Origin: Actinoallomurus oryzae
GTDB taxonomy: Bacteria; Actinomycetota; Actinomycetes; Streptosporangiales; Streptosporangiaceae
NCBI RefSeq assembly: GCF_039541955.1
Contig: NZ_BAABHF010000035.1
Location: 1-64,000, forward strand
Direction: 5' to 3'
DNA length: 64,000 bases
Position 1 is the stretch's first letter. Every line of letters begins with the position of its first letter. A program made the position numbers and the translations under genes. A model generated the notes under the pieces. The model was not told the DNA's origin. It made no database searches and was given only the letters and a program-made list of their open reading frames with translations. Positions 41,986 to 49,536 of the stretch are shown in pieces.

Positions 41986-42815
41986 TCGAGGTCGTGCGGT
42001 CCGGGCCGCTGGCCACCGTCCAGGATCTGGGCCGCCCGGGGTACGCGCACCTGGGCGTGCCGCACTCGGGCGCGGCGGACCGGCCCGGCCTGCGCCTGGC
42101 CAACCGCCTGGTCGGCAACGGCGAGGGGGCGGCCGGGCTGGAGCTGACCTTCGGGGGCGCCGCGCTGCGGTTCGACGCCGGGGCGTGGGTGGCGGTCACC
42201 GGCGCGCCGCTGCCCGTACGGCCGGGGACGATGAACGCGCCGTTCCACGTCCCGGCCGGCACGGTCGTGGAGTTCGGCACGCCGTCCTCGGGGGTGCGCA
42301 CGTACGTCGCGGTCCGCGGCGGCGTCGAGGCGGAGCCGGTGCTCGGCAGCCGCTCCACCGACGTGCTGTCGGGGCTCGGCCCGCCGCCGCTGTCCGCCGG
42401 TGACCGGCTGGCCCTCGGCCGCGCGACGGGCCCGATCGTCGTGGACGTCGCGCCCGTGGCCGAGCCGGACGAAGAGCCGGTGCTGCGGATCGTCCCCGGG
42501 CCGCGCGACGACTGGTTCGAGACGCTCGCGCCGCTGACCCGCGCGGCTTACGAGGTGACGGCGCAGAGCAACCGCGTCGGCGTGCGGCTGGCGGGGCCCG
42601 CGCTGGCCAGGCGCCGGGAGGGCGAGCTGCCGAGCGAGGGCATGGTCACCGGCTCCCTGCAGGTGCCGCCGAACGGACTGCCGATCATCTTCCTCGCCGA
42701 CCATCCGACGACCGGAGGTTACCCCGTGGCGGCCGTGCTGGCCGCGGACGACGTCCCGCGCGCGGCCCAGCTGCGGCCCGGCCAGCGCGTGCGGTTCCGG
42801 CTCACCAGGGGGTGA
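41982..42815 (+). CDS. pxpC: 5-oxoprolinase subunit C
   Basis: A 277-residue KipA-like subunit. The N-terminal GPLATVQDLGRPGYAHLGVP and SGAADRPGLRLANRLVGN, the middle TYVAVRGGVEAEPVLGSRST and the C-terminal GMVTGSLQVPPNGLPIIF are all conserved in the family. It completes the PxpABC complex. It is the last gene of the operon and converges on the BON gene nine bases on. Confidence 0.92.
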   Translation: MIEVVRSGPLATVQDLGRPGYAHLGVPHSGAADRPGLRLANRLVGNGEGAAGLELTFGGAALRFDAGAWVAVTGAPLPVRPGTMNAPFHVPAGTVVEFGTPSSGVRTYVAVRGGVEAEPVLGSRSTDVLSGLGPPPLSAGDRLALGRATGPIVVDVAPVAEPDEEPVLRIVPGPRDDWFETLAPLTRAAYEVTAQSNRVGVRLAGPALARRREGELPSEGMVTGSLQVPPNGLPIIFLADHPTTGGYPVAAVLAADDVPRAAQLRPGQRVRFRLTRG

Positions 42816-42824
42816 CCGGCGCGG

Positions 42825-43088
42825 TCACCAGGAGGCACCGTCCGTGCGCCGCTCCTGCTGCGGCAGCTCGACGACGGCGACGTCGTTGGCGATGCGCAGC
42901 CCGGCGGCGGACTCGCGGGCGACCGCCTCGATCAGCGCCCTCCGCCGCGCGGTGGCCACCTGACCCCGCAGGACGATCACATCGTCACGGACGACGACGT
43001 CGATGCCGAACTCGACCGTACGGGCGTCGGAGGCGAGCCGGTCCCTGATGCGGACCGCGAGAGGATGCGAAGCGTTGTCGGTGGCCAT
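42825..43088 (-). CDS. BON-domain protein
   Basis: An 87-residue protein that is almost entirely one BON domain: VRIRDRLASDARTVEFGIDV followed by VVRDDVIVLRGQVATARRR and GLRIANDVAVVEL. There is no signal peptide, so unlike OsmY it should be cytoplasmic. BON domains are thought to bind membranes or other proteins. The ATG at 43088 has AAGGAG six bases upstream; earlier in-frame codons run through low-complexity Arg/Gly sequence and are ignored. Confidence 0.82.
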   Translation of the reverse strand: MATDNASHPLAVRIRDRLASDARTVEFGIDVVVRDDVIVLRGQVATARRRALIEAVARESAAGLRIANDVAVVELPQQERRTDGASW

Positions 43089-43535
43089 GCGCGCTCCTTC
43101 CCGTGGCTCGTCGTCTCCCGCACGATGGCACAACCGGGCCGGTTCCGCGGCCGGGTCCGAGAAAGGCAGTGCAACTTTCACGCGGGACCGACCTCGCCGT
43201 CTGTTCCCGGGCGGCGGCCCGGCAAACACGTCCGCCCCCGCGGCCGAGGACCGCGCCCCTCGCCCGCGTTTCCCGCGCGTTAATTCCTCGCCGCGCGAAT
43301 AGTAATAATTACCCAATTGTTACGGCAATCAGGGCACCCATCGTCGCTGCTCAGCGGCCTGATGATGTTTGAGCACCGTCCGGCGGTGCGACATGGGGTT
43401 GAGGCGGCGCACGGCGGATCGCACCCGGCATGAGTGACCGCAGAATATCCGATTTTGCCCAATCTGTGGTGAGTTTGGCGACATTGTCGTTGTGGCAAGG
43501 CTCTAACCCATAGGCCACCGCGTAAAGGAGCACAT
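43089..43535. other. 447-base intergenic region with a lower-GC centre
   Basis: No gene is visible. A clearly AT-rich spot at 43278-43330 contains the inverted repeat GTAATAATT-ACCC-AATTGTTAC (43302-43323, eight of nine pairs). A second inverted repeat, GCACCG/CGGTGC, stands at 43373-43389. The region must hold the promoters of the divergent BON and glycosyltransferase genes. Confidence 0.6.
43302..43323. promoter_or_regulatory. AT-rich inverted repeat between divergent genes
   Basis: GTAATAATT and AATTGTTAC are nearly complementary around ACCC. It resembles the palindrome at 33121 in sequence (GTAATT...AATTAC) and may be an operator or the AT-rich part of a promoter. Confidence 0.4.
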
Positions 43536-44759
43536 TTGAGAATCGACATGGTCTCCGAGCACGCCAGCCCGCTCGCGACGCCCGGCGGCGTCGACGCCGG
43601 CGGGCAGAACGTCCACGTGGGCGCCCTCGCCGCCGCGCTGGCGCGGCGCGGTCACGAGGTCACGGTGCACACCCGGCGCGACGACGTCGCGCTGCCGGAC
43701 TCGGTCGGCTACACGCCCGGCGTCACCGTGGAACACGTCCGGGCCGGACCCGCGCGGCCGGTCGCCCGGGACGAGCTCCTGCCGTACATGGCCGAGTTCG
43801 CCGAGCGGCTGGCGGGGCGATGGGCCACGGACCGGCCGGACGTCGTGCACGCGCACTTTTGGATGAGCGGGCTCGCGGCGCTGGGCGGAGGACGGGACCT
43901 GGAGCTCCCGGTGGTGCAGACGTTCCACGCGCTCGGCAGGGTCAAGCGCCGCTACCAGCGGGACGCCGACACCAGCCCGCCCCAGCGGCTCCGCGTCGAG
44001 GCCCAGGTGGGCCGGGACGCCGCGGCGGTGATCGCCACGTGCGCCGACGAGGTGCGGGAGCTGGAGTCGTACGGCGTCCCGCCCGGCGCGGTCCACCTGG
44101 TGCCGTGCGGGGTCGACGTCGGCCACTTCCGTCCCGACGGGCCGGTCGCGCCGCGCGGGGACCGGCCACGCCTGCTCACGGCCGGCCGCCTCGTGCCCCG
44201 CAAGGGGGTGGACACCGTCATCGAGGCGCTGTGCCACGTGCCGGACGCGGAGCTGGTCGTGGCCGGCGGTCCCCGCCACGCCGACCTCGGACGCGACCCC
44301 GAGGCGCTGCGCCTGCGGCGCCTGGCGCTGGCGCGGGGCGTCGCCGACCGGGTTCTGTTCACCGGCGCGGTCCGGCACGAGGACATGCCGGCGCTGATCC
44401 GCTCCGCCGACGTCGTCGTGTCCGTGCCCTGGTACGAACCGTTCGGGATCACGGCGATCGAGGCCATGGCGTGCGGCGTGCCGGTGGTCGTCTCCTCCGT
44501 CGGCGGTCACCTGGACACGGTCGTCGACGGGGTGACCGGCCTGTACGTTCCGCCGCTGGTGCCGAGCGCGCTGGCCGGGCGGCTGCGGCGGCTGCTGACC
44601 GATCCCCGCCTGGGCCCGTCGCTCGCCGCCGCGGCCGCCGTACGGGCGCGTGAGCGGTACTCCTGGAGCCGGATCGCCGCCGAGACGGAGGCGGTCTACA
44701 ACCGCGTGATCGACGGCCGGGCGGACGCCATGGTCACGACCGGCGACGTACGGTCATGA
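43536..44759 (+). CDS. GT4 family glycosyltransferase
   Basis: A 407-residue GT-B glycosyltransferase. The N-terminal domain begins MRIDMVSEHASPLATPGG with GGQNVHVGALAAALARRGHE, as in MshA and sucrose-phosphate-synthase-like enzymes. The C-terminal donor site is GRLVPRKGVDTVI and the E-x7-E motif in WYEPFGITAIEAMACG. The sugar donor and acceptor are unknown. The start is TTG with AAAGGAG five bases upstream. Its stop is overlapped by the first of two tandem minicistron repeats (ATGA, 44756-44759). Confidence 0.86.
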   Translation: MRIDMVSEHASPLATPGGVDAGGQNVHVGALAAALARRGHEVTVHTRRDDVALPDSVGYTPGVTVEHVRAGPARPVARDELLPYMAEFAERLAGRWATDRPDVVHAHFWMSGLAALGGGRDLELPVVQTFHALGRVKRRYQRDADTSPPQRLRVEAQVGRDAAAVIATCADEVRELESYGVPPGAVHLVPCGVDVGHFRPDGPVAPRGDRPRLLTAGRLVPRKGVDTVIEALCHVPDAELVVAGGPRHADLGRDPEALRLRRLALARGVADRVLFTGAVRHEDMPALIRSADVVVSVPWYEPFGITAIEAMACGVPVVVSSVGGHLDTVVDGVTGLYVPPLVPSALAGRLRRLLTDPRLGPSLAAAAAVRARERYSWSRIAAETEAVYNRVIDGRADAMVTTGDVRS

Positions 44760-44893
44760 CCGAGCGGAGCGAGGGAATCAAAAAACACGCCCCTGTGGTC
44801 ACACCCTCCGACCAAGGAGGACCCATGACCGAGCGGAGCGAGGGAATCAAAAAACACGCCCCTGTGGTCACACCCTCCGACCAAGGAGGACCC
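44756..44893 (+). repeat. Minicistron repeat, perfect 69-base tandem duplication
   Basis: Two identical 69-base units (44756-44824 and 44825-44893), each encoding MTERSEGIKKHAPVVTPSDQ plus GGP, followed by a third ATGACCGAG. Each ends CCTCCGACCAAGGAGGACCC, where CCTCC can pair with GGAGG. The frame stays open to 45022 (88 residues in all), but beyond 44893 it runs antisense through the 3' end of the monooxygenase gene and is not a convincing gene. Confidence 0.85.
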
Positions 44894-44903
44894 ATGACCG
44901 AGC

Positions 44904-45521
44904 TCACGAGGACCGGCGCGAGGCGTTCCCGGCCTCGTGCCGGTCCGTACGCCGTGCGGGCCGGTGCGTCCGGTGCGCCGGGTACAGCCATCCGCGGAAC
45001 GCCCGGCTCAGCCCCGGCATGAACGCGTACGTGAGCGTGGGCACGACGACGAGGGGGAACAGCACGGCGCGGAGCGGCAGCGGCCAGCTCTGCGTCCACG
45101 GCGCGATGAGCCCCTGGAAGAAGAGGCTGAGCGGATAGACCGCCAGGAGGGTGACCAGCACCATCTTCGTGCGTGCCGGCGGAGGCACCGCGTCGCCCGG
45201 GAGGCTGAACCAGGTCTCGAGGCCCGTGGTGTGGTGGCGGTGCTCCTTGGCGATGCCGCCGAGGCGCTCCAGCCACTCGTCGCGCTCGTCCGAGCTCAGC
45301 CACGTGTCCAGGTGCTCCTCGTCGATGAAGTTCAGAACCGTGTAGTAGCGGTGCCGCGACCCCTCGGCGCGCAGCCAGGTCGCCCCGCGATGGCCGGGGA
45401 AGCCCGCCGCGGTGTCGTTGACGCCGTGCGCCCACGTCTCGAACTCCGCCTCGCGGCCCGGGGTGACGTCCCAGGTGAACACGACGGTGGCAGGCCGGAC
45501 ATCCTGGTCGGAACCGTTCAT
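44904..45521 (-). CDS. Antibiotic-biosynthesis-monooxygenase-like membrane protein
   Basis: A 205-residue protein. Residues 10-100 form an ABM (ferredoxin-like) domain, with VVFTWDVTPGREAEFETWAH and YYTVLNFIDEEHLDTWLSS. The last third has two hydrophobic segments (MVLVTLLAVYPLSLFFQGLI and LRAVLFPLVVVPTLTYAFM) and a basic tail. ABM proteins of this two-helix type are common, but what they do is unknown. The ATG at 45521 is preferred to a GTG five codons before. The transporter remnant lies 45 bases upstream on the same strand. Confidence 0.82.
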   Translation of the reverse strand: MNGSDQDVRPATVVFTWDVTPGREAEFETWAHGVNDTAAGFPGHRGATWLRAEGSRHRYYTVLNFIDEEHLDTWLSSDERDEWLERLGGIAKEHRHHTTGLETWFSLPGDAVPPPARTKMVLVTLLAVYPLSLFFQGLIAPWTQSWPLPLRAVLFPLVVVPTLTYAFMPGLSRAFRGWLYPAHRTHRPARRTDRHEAGNASRRSS

Positions 45522-45566
45522 CCGGCTGGACCTCACCGCTTTTGCGGTGTCGAAACAGCGCGCAGG

Positions 45567-45701
45567 TCAGTGCACGTTGATGAGCGCCACGCCGACGACG
45601 ATGCCGGCGGCGGCGAACCGCGGCAGGCCCATCCGCTCGCGGAAGAAGACCGCACCGATGACGGCGACCCCGGCGAGCTGGAAGCCGGTGAGCGTTTCCA
45701 C
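45567..45701 (-). pseudogene. C-terminal remnant of a DMT/EamA-type transporter
   Basis: Forty-four codons (VETLTGFQLAGVAVIGAVFF, RERMGLPRFAAAGIVVGVAL, INVH) read like the last two membrane helices of a drug/metabolite transporter, including the (G/R)ERM loop between them. The frame stays open for some 15 codons further upstream but without homologous-looking sequence and without a usable start. The rest of the gene is missing. Confidence 0.55.
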
Positions 45702-45744
45702 CTCAACTGACGGGCGCCCGGCCGGGTAGAGGTTCAGCTCTCAT

Positions 45745-45777
45745 CTGAATCGTCTCTGAATCGTCTGTGGATCGTCG
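45745..45777 (+). promoter_or_regulatory. Three 11-base direct repeats upstream of the nitronate monooxygenase
   Basis: CTGAATCGTCT, CTGAATCGTCT and GTGGATCGTCG follow one another with no gap; the first two are identical. The last ends 24 bases before the ATG. Eleven-base phased direct repeats are the usual binding pattern of OmpR-family and SARP-type activators. Confidence 0.6.
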
Positions 45778-45801
45778 AGCCCCAGGGCGGATGATGGGGC
45801 C

Positions 45802-46761
45802 ATGGCGTTGTCCACGGCGTTCACGGAGTTGTTCGGGGTGCGGCATCCGATCGCGCTGGCCCCGATGGGCGGGTCGGCCAGCGGTGCGCTGGCGGCGGTC
45901 TCGCGCGGCGGCGGGCTCGGGCTGCTCGGCGCGGGGAGGGGGGCTCGGGCCTGGCTGGAACGCGAACTGCCGATCGTCGCCGAGGGCACGGACGCACCGT
46001 GGGGCGTGGGGTTCCAGACCTGGGCCGTCGACGCCGGGGCGATCGAGCTCGCGCTGGAGCACGGCCCGCGGGCGGTGATGCTGTCCTTCGGCGACCCGAG
46101 CCCGTTCACGGAACTCATCCGGCGGTCGGGAGCCGTGCTGGTCCTCCAGGTCACCGACCTGGAGGAGGCCCGGCAGGCCGTGGACCTGGGCGCCGACGTC
46201 ATCGTGGCCCAGGGCACCGAGAGCGGTGGGCACGGAGCCCGGCGCGGGCGGTCGACGCTGCCGTTCGTGCCCGTCGTGGTGGATCTGGCGGCGCCGGTTC
46301 CGGTGCTGGCGGCCGGCGGGATCGCCGACGGCCGCGGCGTGGCGGCGGCGCTGGCTCTGGGTGCGGCCGGGGCGCTCATCGGCACCCGCTTCCAGGCCAC
46401 CGCCGAGGCACTGGCCGATCCCTCGATCACCAAGGCGATCGTCGAGAGCGGCGGGGAGGACACCGAGCGCAGCAGCGTGCTGGACATCGTCCGCGGCTCC
46501 CGGTGGCCCTCGAAGTACACCGCCCGGACCCTCGGCCATCCCCACCTCGACCGCTGGCGCGGCCGGGAGGACGAACTCGCCGCCGACGCCTCCGCGCGGC
46601 AGGAGTACGACGACGACGTGGCACGTGGCGCCGTCCCTCCGCTGCCGGTCTGGGCGAGCGAGGCCGTCGACCTCATCACCGACCTGCCCTCCGCGGCCGA
46701 CCTCGTGACCACCCTGGCCACCCAGGCCGAACACGCACTGGACCGGGCCGGAAGGCGGTGA
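45802..46761 (+). CDS. Nitronate monooxygenase (2-nitropropane dioxygenase family)
   Basis: A 319-residue FMN TIM-barrel enzyme. Typical pieces are the opening RHPIALAPMGGSASGALAAV, the VIVAQGTESGGHGARRG loop with the catalytic-region His, and VLAAGGIADGRGVAAALALG with GALIGTRFQATAEA for the FMN phosphate. It would oxidise nitronates to carbonyl compounds. No good Shine-Dalgarno is seen (GGATGATGGGGCC). Three phased direct repeats lie in the promoter. It ends three bases from the convergent TetR gene. Confidence 0.87.
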   Translation: MALSTAFTELFGVRHPIALAPMGGSASGALAAVSRGGGLGLLGAGRGARAWLERELPIVAEGTDAPWGVGFQTWAVDAGAIELALEHGPRAVMLSFGDPSPFTELIRRSGAVLVLQVTDLEEARQAVDLGADVIVAQGTESGGHGARRGRSTLPFVPVVVDLAAPVPVLAAGGIADGRGVAAALALGAAGALIGTRFQATAEALADPSITKAIVESGGEDTERSSVLDIVRGSRWPSKYTARTLGHPHLDRWRGREDELAADASARQEYDDDVARGAVPPLPVWASEAVDLITDLPSAADLVTTLATQAEHALDRAGRR

Positions 46762-46764
46762 TCG

Positions 46765-47340
46765 CTACCCGGTCGCGCCCCGGCGCACCAGGCCCAGCAG
46801 GCGGCGGGTCCGGGAGTCTCCCGTGCCGGTCAGGGCGATGCCGTTGGCCAGCGCCAGCAGGTCGGCCGCGTCCACCCCGGGGTGAACCGCCCCCGACCTC
46901 CGCGCCCGGTCCAGCAGGGCCTCGGCGACCGCGCGCATCGACTCGTGCCAGCCGTCGAACAGCTCCGAGCGCCGGCCGGCGCGGTCGTCGGTGAGGGCCA
47001 GCGCCAGCTCCCGCTTGGTCGCGACGTGCGCCACGAACGCCTCCAGCCAGGTGAACAGCGCGTCGCCCGGCGGCTCCGCCGCGAGCAGGGCCTCGCCCTG
47101 GGCGCACAGCTCCGTCACCTCGTCGGAGTAGACGGCGATGAGGAGTTCCTGACGCGTCGGGAAGTGGCGGTACATCGTGGCGTTGCCGACCCCGGCCCGG
47201 CGCGCGACGTCGTCCAGGGGCGCGCCGGCACCCCGTTCGGCGAAGACCTCCTTGGCGGCGGCCAGCAGCAGGTCGTGGTTGCGCCGGGCGTCGGCCCGGC
47301 GCGGCCGGCCCTGTGGCTTGGCAGGCTCACGCGGCGGCAT
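46765..47340 (-). CDS. TetR family regulator
   Basis: A 191-residue TetR repressor. The helix-turn-helix is APLDDVARRAGVGNATMYRH with FPTRQELL (about residues 40-66); the C-terminal domain resembles the common SBP-like group. It is divergent from the SnoaL gene, and the 94-base gap between them carries two CGGGG-N4-CCCCG palindromes, so it very likely controls both genes. Confidence 0.92.
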   Translation of the reverse strand: MPPREPAKPQGRPRRADARRNHDLLLAAAKEVFAERGAGAPLDDVARRAGVGNATMYRHFPTRQELLIAVYSDEVTELCAQGEALLAAEPPGDALFTWLEAFVAHVATKRELALALTDDRAGRRSELFDGWHESMRAVAEALLDRARRSGAVHPGVDAADLLALANGIALTGTGDSRTRRLLGLVRRGATG

Positions 47341-47353
47341 TGCCCTCCCTTGC

Positions 47354-47375
47354 TAACCGGGGTACTCCCCGGTTA
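47354..47375. promoter_or_regulatory. TetR operator 1
   Basis: TAACCGGGG-TACT-CCCCGGTTA, a perfect inverted repeat with nine-base arms, starts 14 bases upstream of the TetR ATG. It shares CGGGG-N4-CCCCG with the second site. Confidence 0.75.
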
Positions 47376-47395
47376 ATTTACCGTGAGCTTCGAAA

Positions 47396-47409
47396 CGGGG
47401 AGTTCCCCG
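47396..47409. promoter_or_regulatory. TetR operator 2
   Basis: CGGGG-AGTT-CCCCG, a perfect palindrome 38 bases (centre to centre) from site 1 and 26 bases upstream of the SnoaL ATG. Confidence 0.7.
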
Positions 47410-47434
47410 CTTATTCGCGACGAGGAGAACGACG

Positions 47435-47848
47435 ATGACGGATGTCACCCCGGGACCGGGCGAGGTCCACCGGCGCGTGGTCGCTATGTACGGCGAGGTG
47501 CTCGCCGGACGGCTCGACGAGGCGCTCGCGCTGATCGACCCGGACGTGATCGACCACCGCGGCGGGTCCTCCGGCGACCACCACGGCATCGGCGCCTGGC
47601 GGCGCAAGTGGGAGAGCTTCGGCGAGGGCGGCCCGTTCCATGACGTCTCGGTGACGATCGAGCAGAACGTCGTGGCCGGCGACACCTCGGTCAACCGCTA
47701 CACCACCCGCGGCACGCACACGGCCTCCGGACGGCGCTATGAGGTCCTCGGCATGGACATGGTCCGCGTACGGAACGGCCGCATCGTCGAACACTGGGCC
47801 CTGCGCGACTCCGACGCGATCCGCCACCAGCTCGGCCAGGACACCTGA
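47435..47848 (+). CDS. SnoaL-like ester cyclase family protein
   Basis: A 137-residue NTF2-fold protein: VVAMYGEVLAGRLDEALALI, DPDVIDHRGGSSGDHHGIGA, and the closing GMDMVRVRNGRIVEHWALRD with the acidic/His residues common in SnoaL-like proteins. Most such proteins act on small aromatic or polyketide compounds or are of unknown role. It has GAGGAG upstream and is divergent from the TetR gene, which probably represses it. The ADP-ribosylglycohydrolase gene follows at six bases. Confidence 0.86.
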   Translation: MTDVTPGPGEVHRRVVAMYGEVLAGRLDEALALIDPDVIDHRGGSSGDHHGIGAWRRKWESFGEGGPFHDVSVTIEQNVVAGDTSVNRYTTRGTHTASGRRYEVLGMDMVRVRNGRIVEHWALRDSDAIRHQLGQDT

Positions 47849-47854
47849 CCCCGC

Positions 47855-47878
47855 ATGAGCGAGCGGAGCGAGAACATC
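47855..47878 (+). repeat. 5' fragment of the minicistron repeat
   Basis: ATGAGCGAGCGGAGCGAGAA matches the first 20 bases of the other copies and encodes MSERSENI. The rest of the element is absent. It supplies the apparent N-terminus of the ADP-ribosylglycohydrolase. Confidence 0.6.
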
Positions 47879-48772
47879 GTGAGCGCGTTCGACTCTCTCG
47901 TGGGGCTCTCCGTCGGCGACGCGTTCGGGGCCCAGTTCTTCGCCACGGAGAACCGGCCGCTGCTGCGCGAGGAGACCGCGCTGCCGGCACCGCCCTGGCC
48001 CTGGACCGACGACACCGAGATGGCCTGCAACCTCCTCGACGTCCTACGGCGCCACGGGCAGGTGGAGCGCGACGCGCTCGCGGCGGCGTTCGCCGAGCGC
48101 TACGACCCCTACCGCGGTTACGGGCCCGGCACCGTGGTCCTCCTGCGCGCGCTGCGCGATGGGGAGCCCTGGCGGTCCGCCACGACCGCGCAGTTCGGCG
48201 GGCGCGGATCGATGGGCAACGGCGCGGCGATGCGCGTCGCGCCGCTCGGCGCGTACTACCCCGGCGACCTGGAGCGCGCCGCGCTGGAGGCCACCGCCTC
48301 CGCCGTCGTCACGCACGCGCACCCCGAGGGGGTCGCCGGTGCCGTCGCGGTCGCCGTCGCCGCCTCCCGCGCCGCGAGCGGCGATACCTCCGGGCTGGTC
48401 GACGCCGTCCTCGCCCACACGCCGCCGGGCCGGGTCCACGACGGTGTGCGCCGGGCCGCCGGCCTGCTGGACCGCACGCGTGAGGAGGCCGCGTACGAGC
48501 TCGGCAACGGTGCCCGCGTGCTCGCGCAGGACACCGTGCCCTTCTGCGTCTGGGTCGCCGCGCGCCACCTCGGCGACTATGAGCGGGCCGTACGCGACTG
48601 CGTCGCCGTCGGCGGCGACATCGACACGACCGCCGCCATCACGGGCGGCATCGTGGCCGCCCACGTCGGGGCGGAGGGCGTGCCACGCGCCTGGCGCGAC
48701 GCCCGTGAGCCGCTGCCCGGCTGGCTCTCCCCCGCCACCGGCGAGCCGCGAGGAGTGGATCGAGACGGGTGA
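47855..48772 (+). CDS. ADP-ribosylglycohydrolase family protein
   Basis: A 305-residue DraG-like hydrolase. The metal sites are WTDDTEMA (about residue 50) and VGGDIDTTAAITGG (about 250); MGNGAAMRVAPLGAYY and THAHPEGVAGAVAVA are also conserved. It would remove ADP-ribose from a protein or nucleic acid. The first eight residues (MSERSENI) come from a repeat fragment; the original start may be the GTG at 47879 (VSAFDSLVGLSVGDAFG). It may share the promoter of the SnoaL gene. Confidence 0.9.
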   Translation: MSERSENIVSAFDSLVGLSVGDAFGAQFFATENRPLLREETALPAPPWPWTDDTEMACNLLDVLRRHGQVERDALAAAFAERYDPYRGYGPGTVVLLRALRDGEPWRSATTAQFGGRGSMGNGAAMRVAPLGAYYPGDLERAALEATASAVVTHAHPEGVAGAVAVAVAASRAASGDTSGLVDAVLAHTPPGRVHDGVRRAAGLLDRTREEAAYELGNGARVLAQDTVPFCVWVAARHLGDYERAVRDCVAVGGDIDTTAAITGGIVAAHVGAEGVPRAWRDAREPLPGWLSPATGEPRGVDRDG

Positions 48773-48804
48773 CGAGGCGGGTTACGAGGCGGGTTACGAG
48801 GCGG
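48773..48804. repeat. 12-base tandem repeat at a gene end
   Basis: CGAGGCGGGTTA occurs at 48773 and 48785, followed by a partial third copy. It begins right at the ADP-ribosylglycohydrolase stop and includes the last codons of the convergent gene. Confidence 0.7.
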
Positions 48805-49402
48805 CGGTCTCCTGCGGACGCGTCTCCAGCCACGGCGCGGCCCGCTCGCGGTCGAGCAGGTCGGGCTGTCGCAGCTCGCCGAGCATGAGGTGGACGAGCG
48901 GCGCGGCGTCCTGGGTCCAGGCGTAGCACCGGCGTGCCGAGTCGCAGTGGGCCGCCGCGCGGCTCTGCGCCACCGCGACGATCTCCGGCGCGTCGGCGCG
49001 GACCTGTTCGACATCGGCGGCCGCGTCCGCCAGCGGGACGCCCGCCCGCTCGGCGACGGCCCCGATGTCGGACAGCTGGTCGTGCAGCCAGTCCCACGGC
49101 GTGGACTTGATCACGTCGGCCCAGTTGCGCTCGCACGGCTCCGCGCCGTCGAAGCGGGGGTGGAAGTGCGCGGCCTCGAACGCCCCCGGCGTGCCGTCGA
49201 TACGGTCGAACAGGTCGGCACGCCAGACCGGCCGGTCGATGACGATCCGCTGCGCCGCCGACTCGCTGCCGCGAAGCGGCTGCGGCTCACGCAGCCGCAG
49301 CTCCAGCCGTACGCCGTGTTCGAGATGGCTGTCCTTGAGGCTCACCTCGAACCAGTGCCGGACCAGGATCGCTGTGTCGTTGTACACGAAGGCGTGCAGC
49401 AC
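48794..49402 (-). CDS. Hypothetical protein
   Basis: A 202-residue soluble protein that I cannot place. The N-terminal third is strand-rich (VLHAFVYNDTAILVRHWFEV, LRLREPQPLRG, VIDRPVWRADLFDR), the rest helical, with HFHPRFDGAEPCERNW, a DWLHDQL segment and a Cys-containing HCDSARRCYAWTQDA. The GTG at 49402 has AAGGAG seven bases upstream; longer starts run through Arg/Gly-rich noise. A perfect palindrome (49463-49480) lies in its promoter region. Confidence 0.7.
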   Translation of the reverse strand: MLHAFVYNDTAILVRHWFEVSLKDSHLEHGVRLELRLREPQPLRGSESAAQRIVIDRPVWRADLFDRIDGTPGAFEAAHFHPRFDGAEPCERNWADVIKSTPWDWLHDQLSDIGAVAERAGVPLADAAADVEQVRADAPEIVAVAQSRAAAHCDSARRCYAWTQDAAPLVHLMLGELRQPDLLDRERAAPWLETRPQETAAS

Positions 49403-49462
49403 CTCACCACTCCTTGGTCGTCGTCCGGGCCCGGCCCGGCCAGGCACCGGATCGCGGGAACC

Positions 49463-49480
49463 GGTAGAGCGTTCTCTACC
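49463..49480. promoter_or_regulatory. Perfect 18-base palindrome
   Basis: GGTAGAG-CGTT-CTCTACC lies 61 bases upstream of the GTG at 49402. Seven-base arms with a four-base centre suit a TetR/MarR-type operator; the regulator is not evident. Confidence 0.5.
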
Positions 49481-49536
49481 CGCGCCGACCGCACGGTAGT
49501 CGGACGAACGCCTCTTCCACCGGAACAAGTCCCCTT

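Noticed and set aside
44894..45022. A + strand gene continuing from the tandem repeat
   Set aside because: The frame runs antisense through the well-supported monooxygenase gene and shows low-complexity Arg/Gly/Pro sequence.
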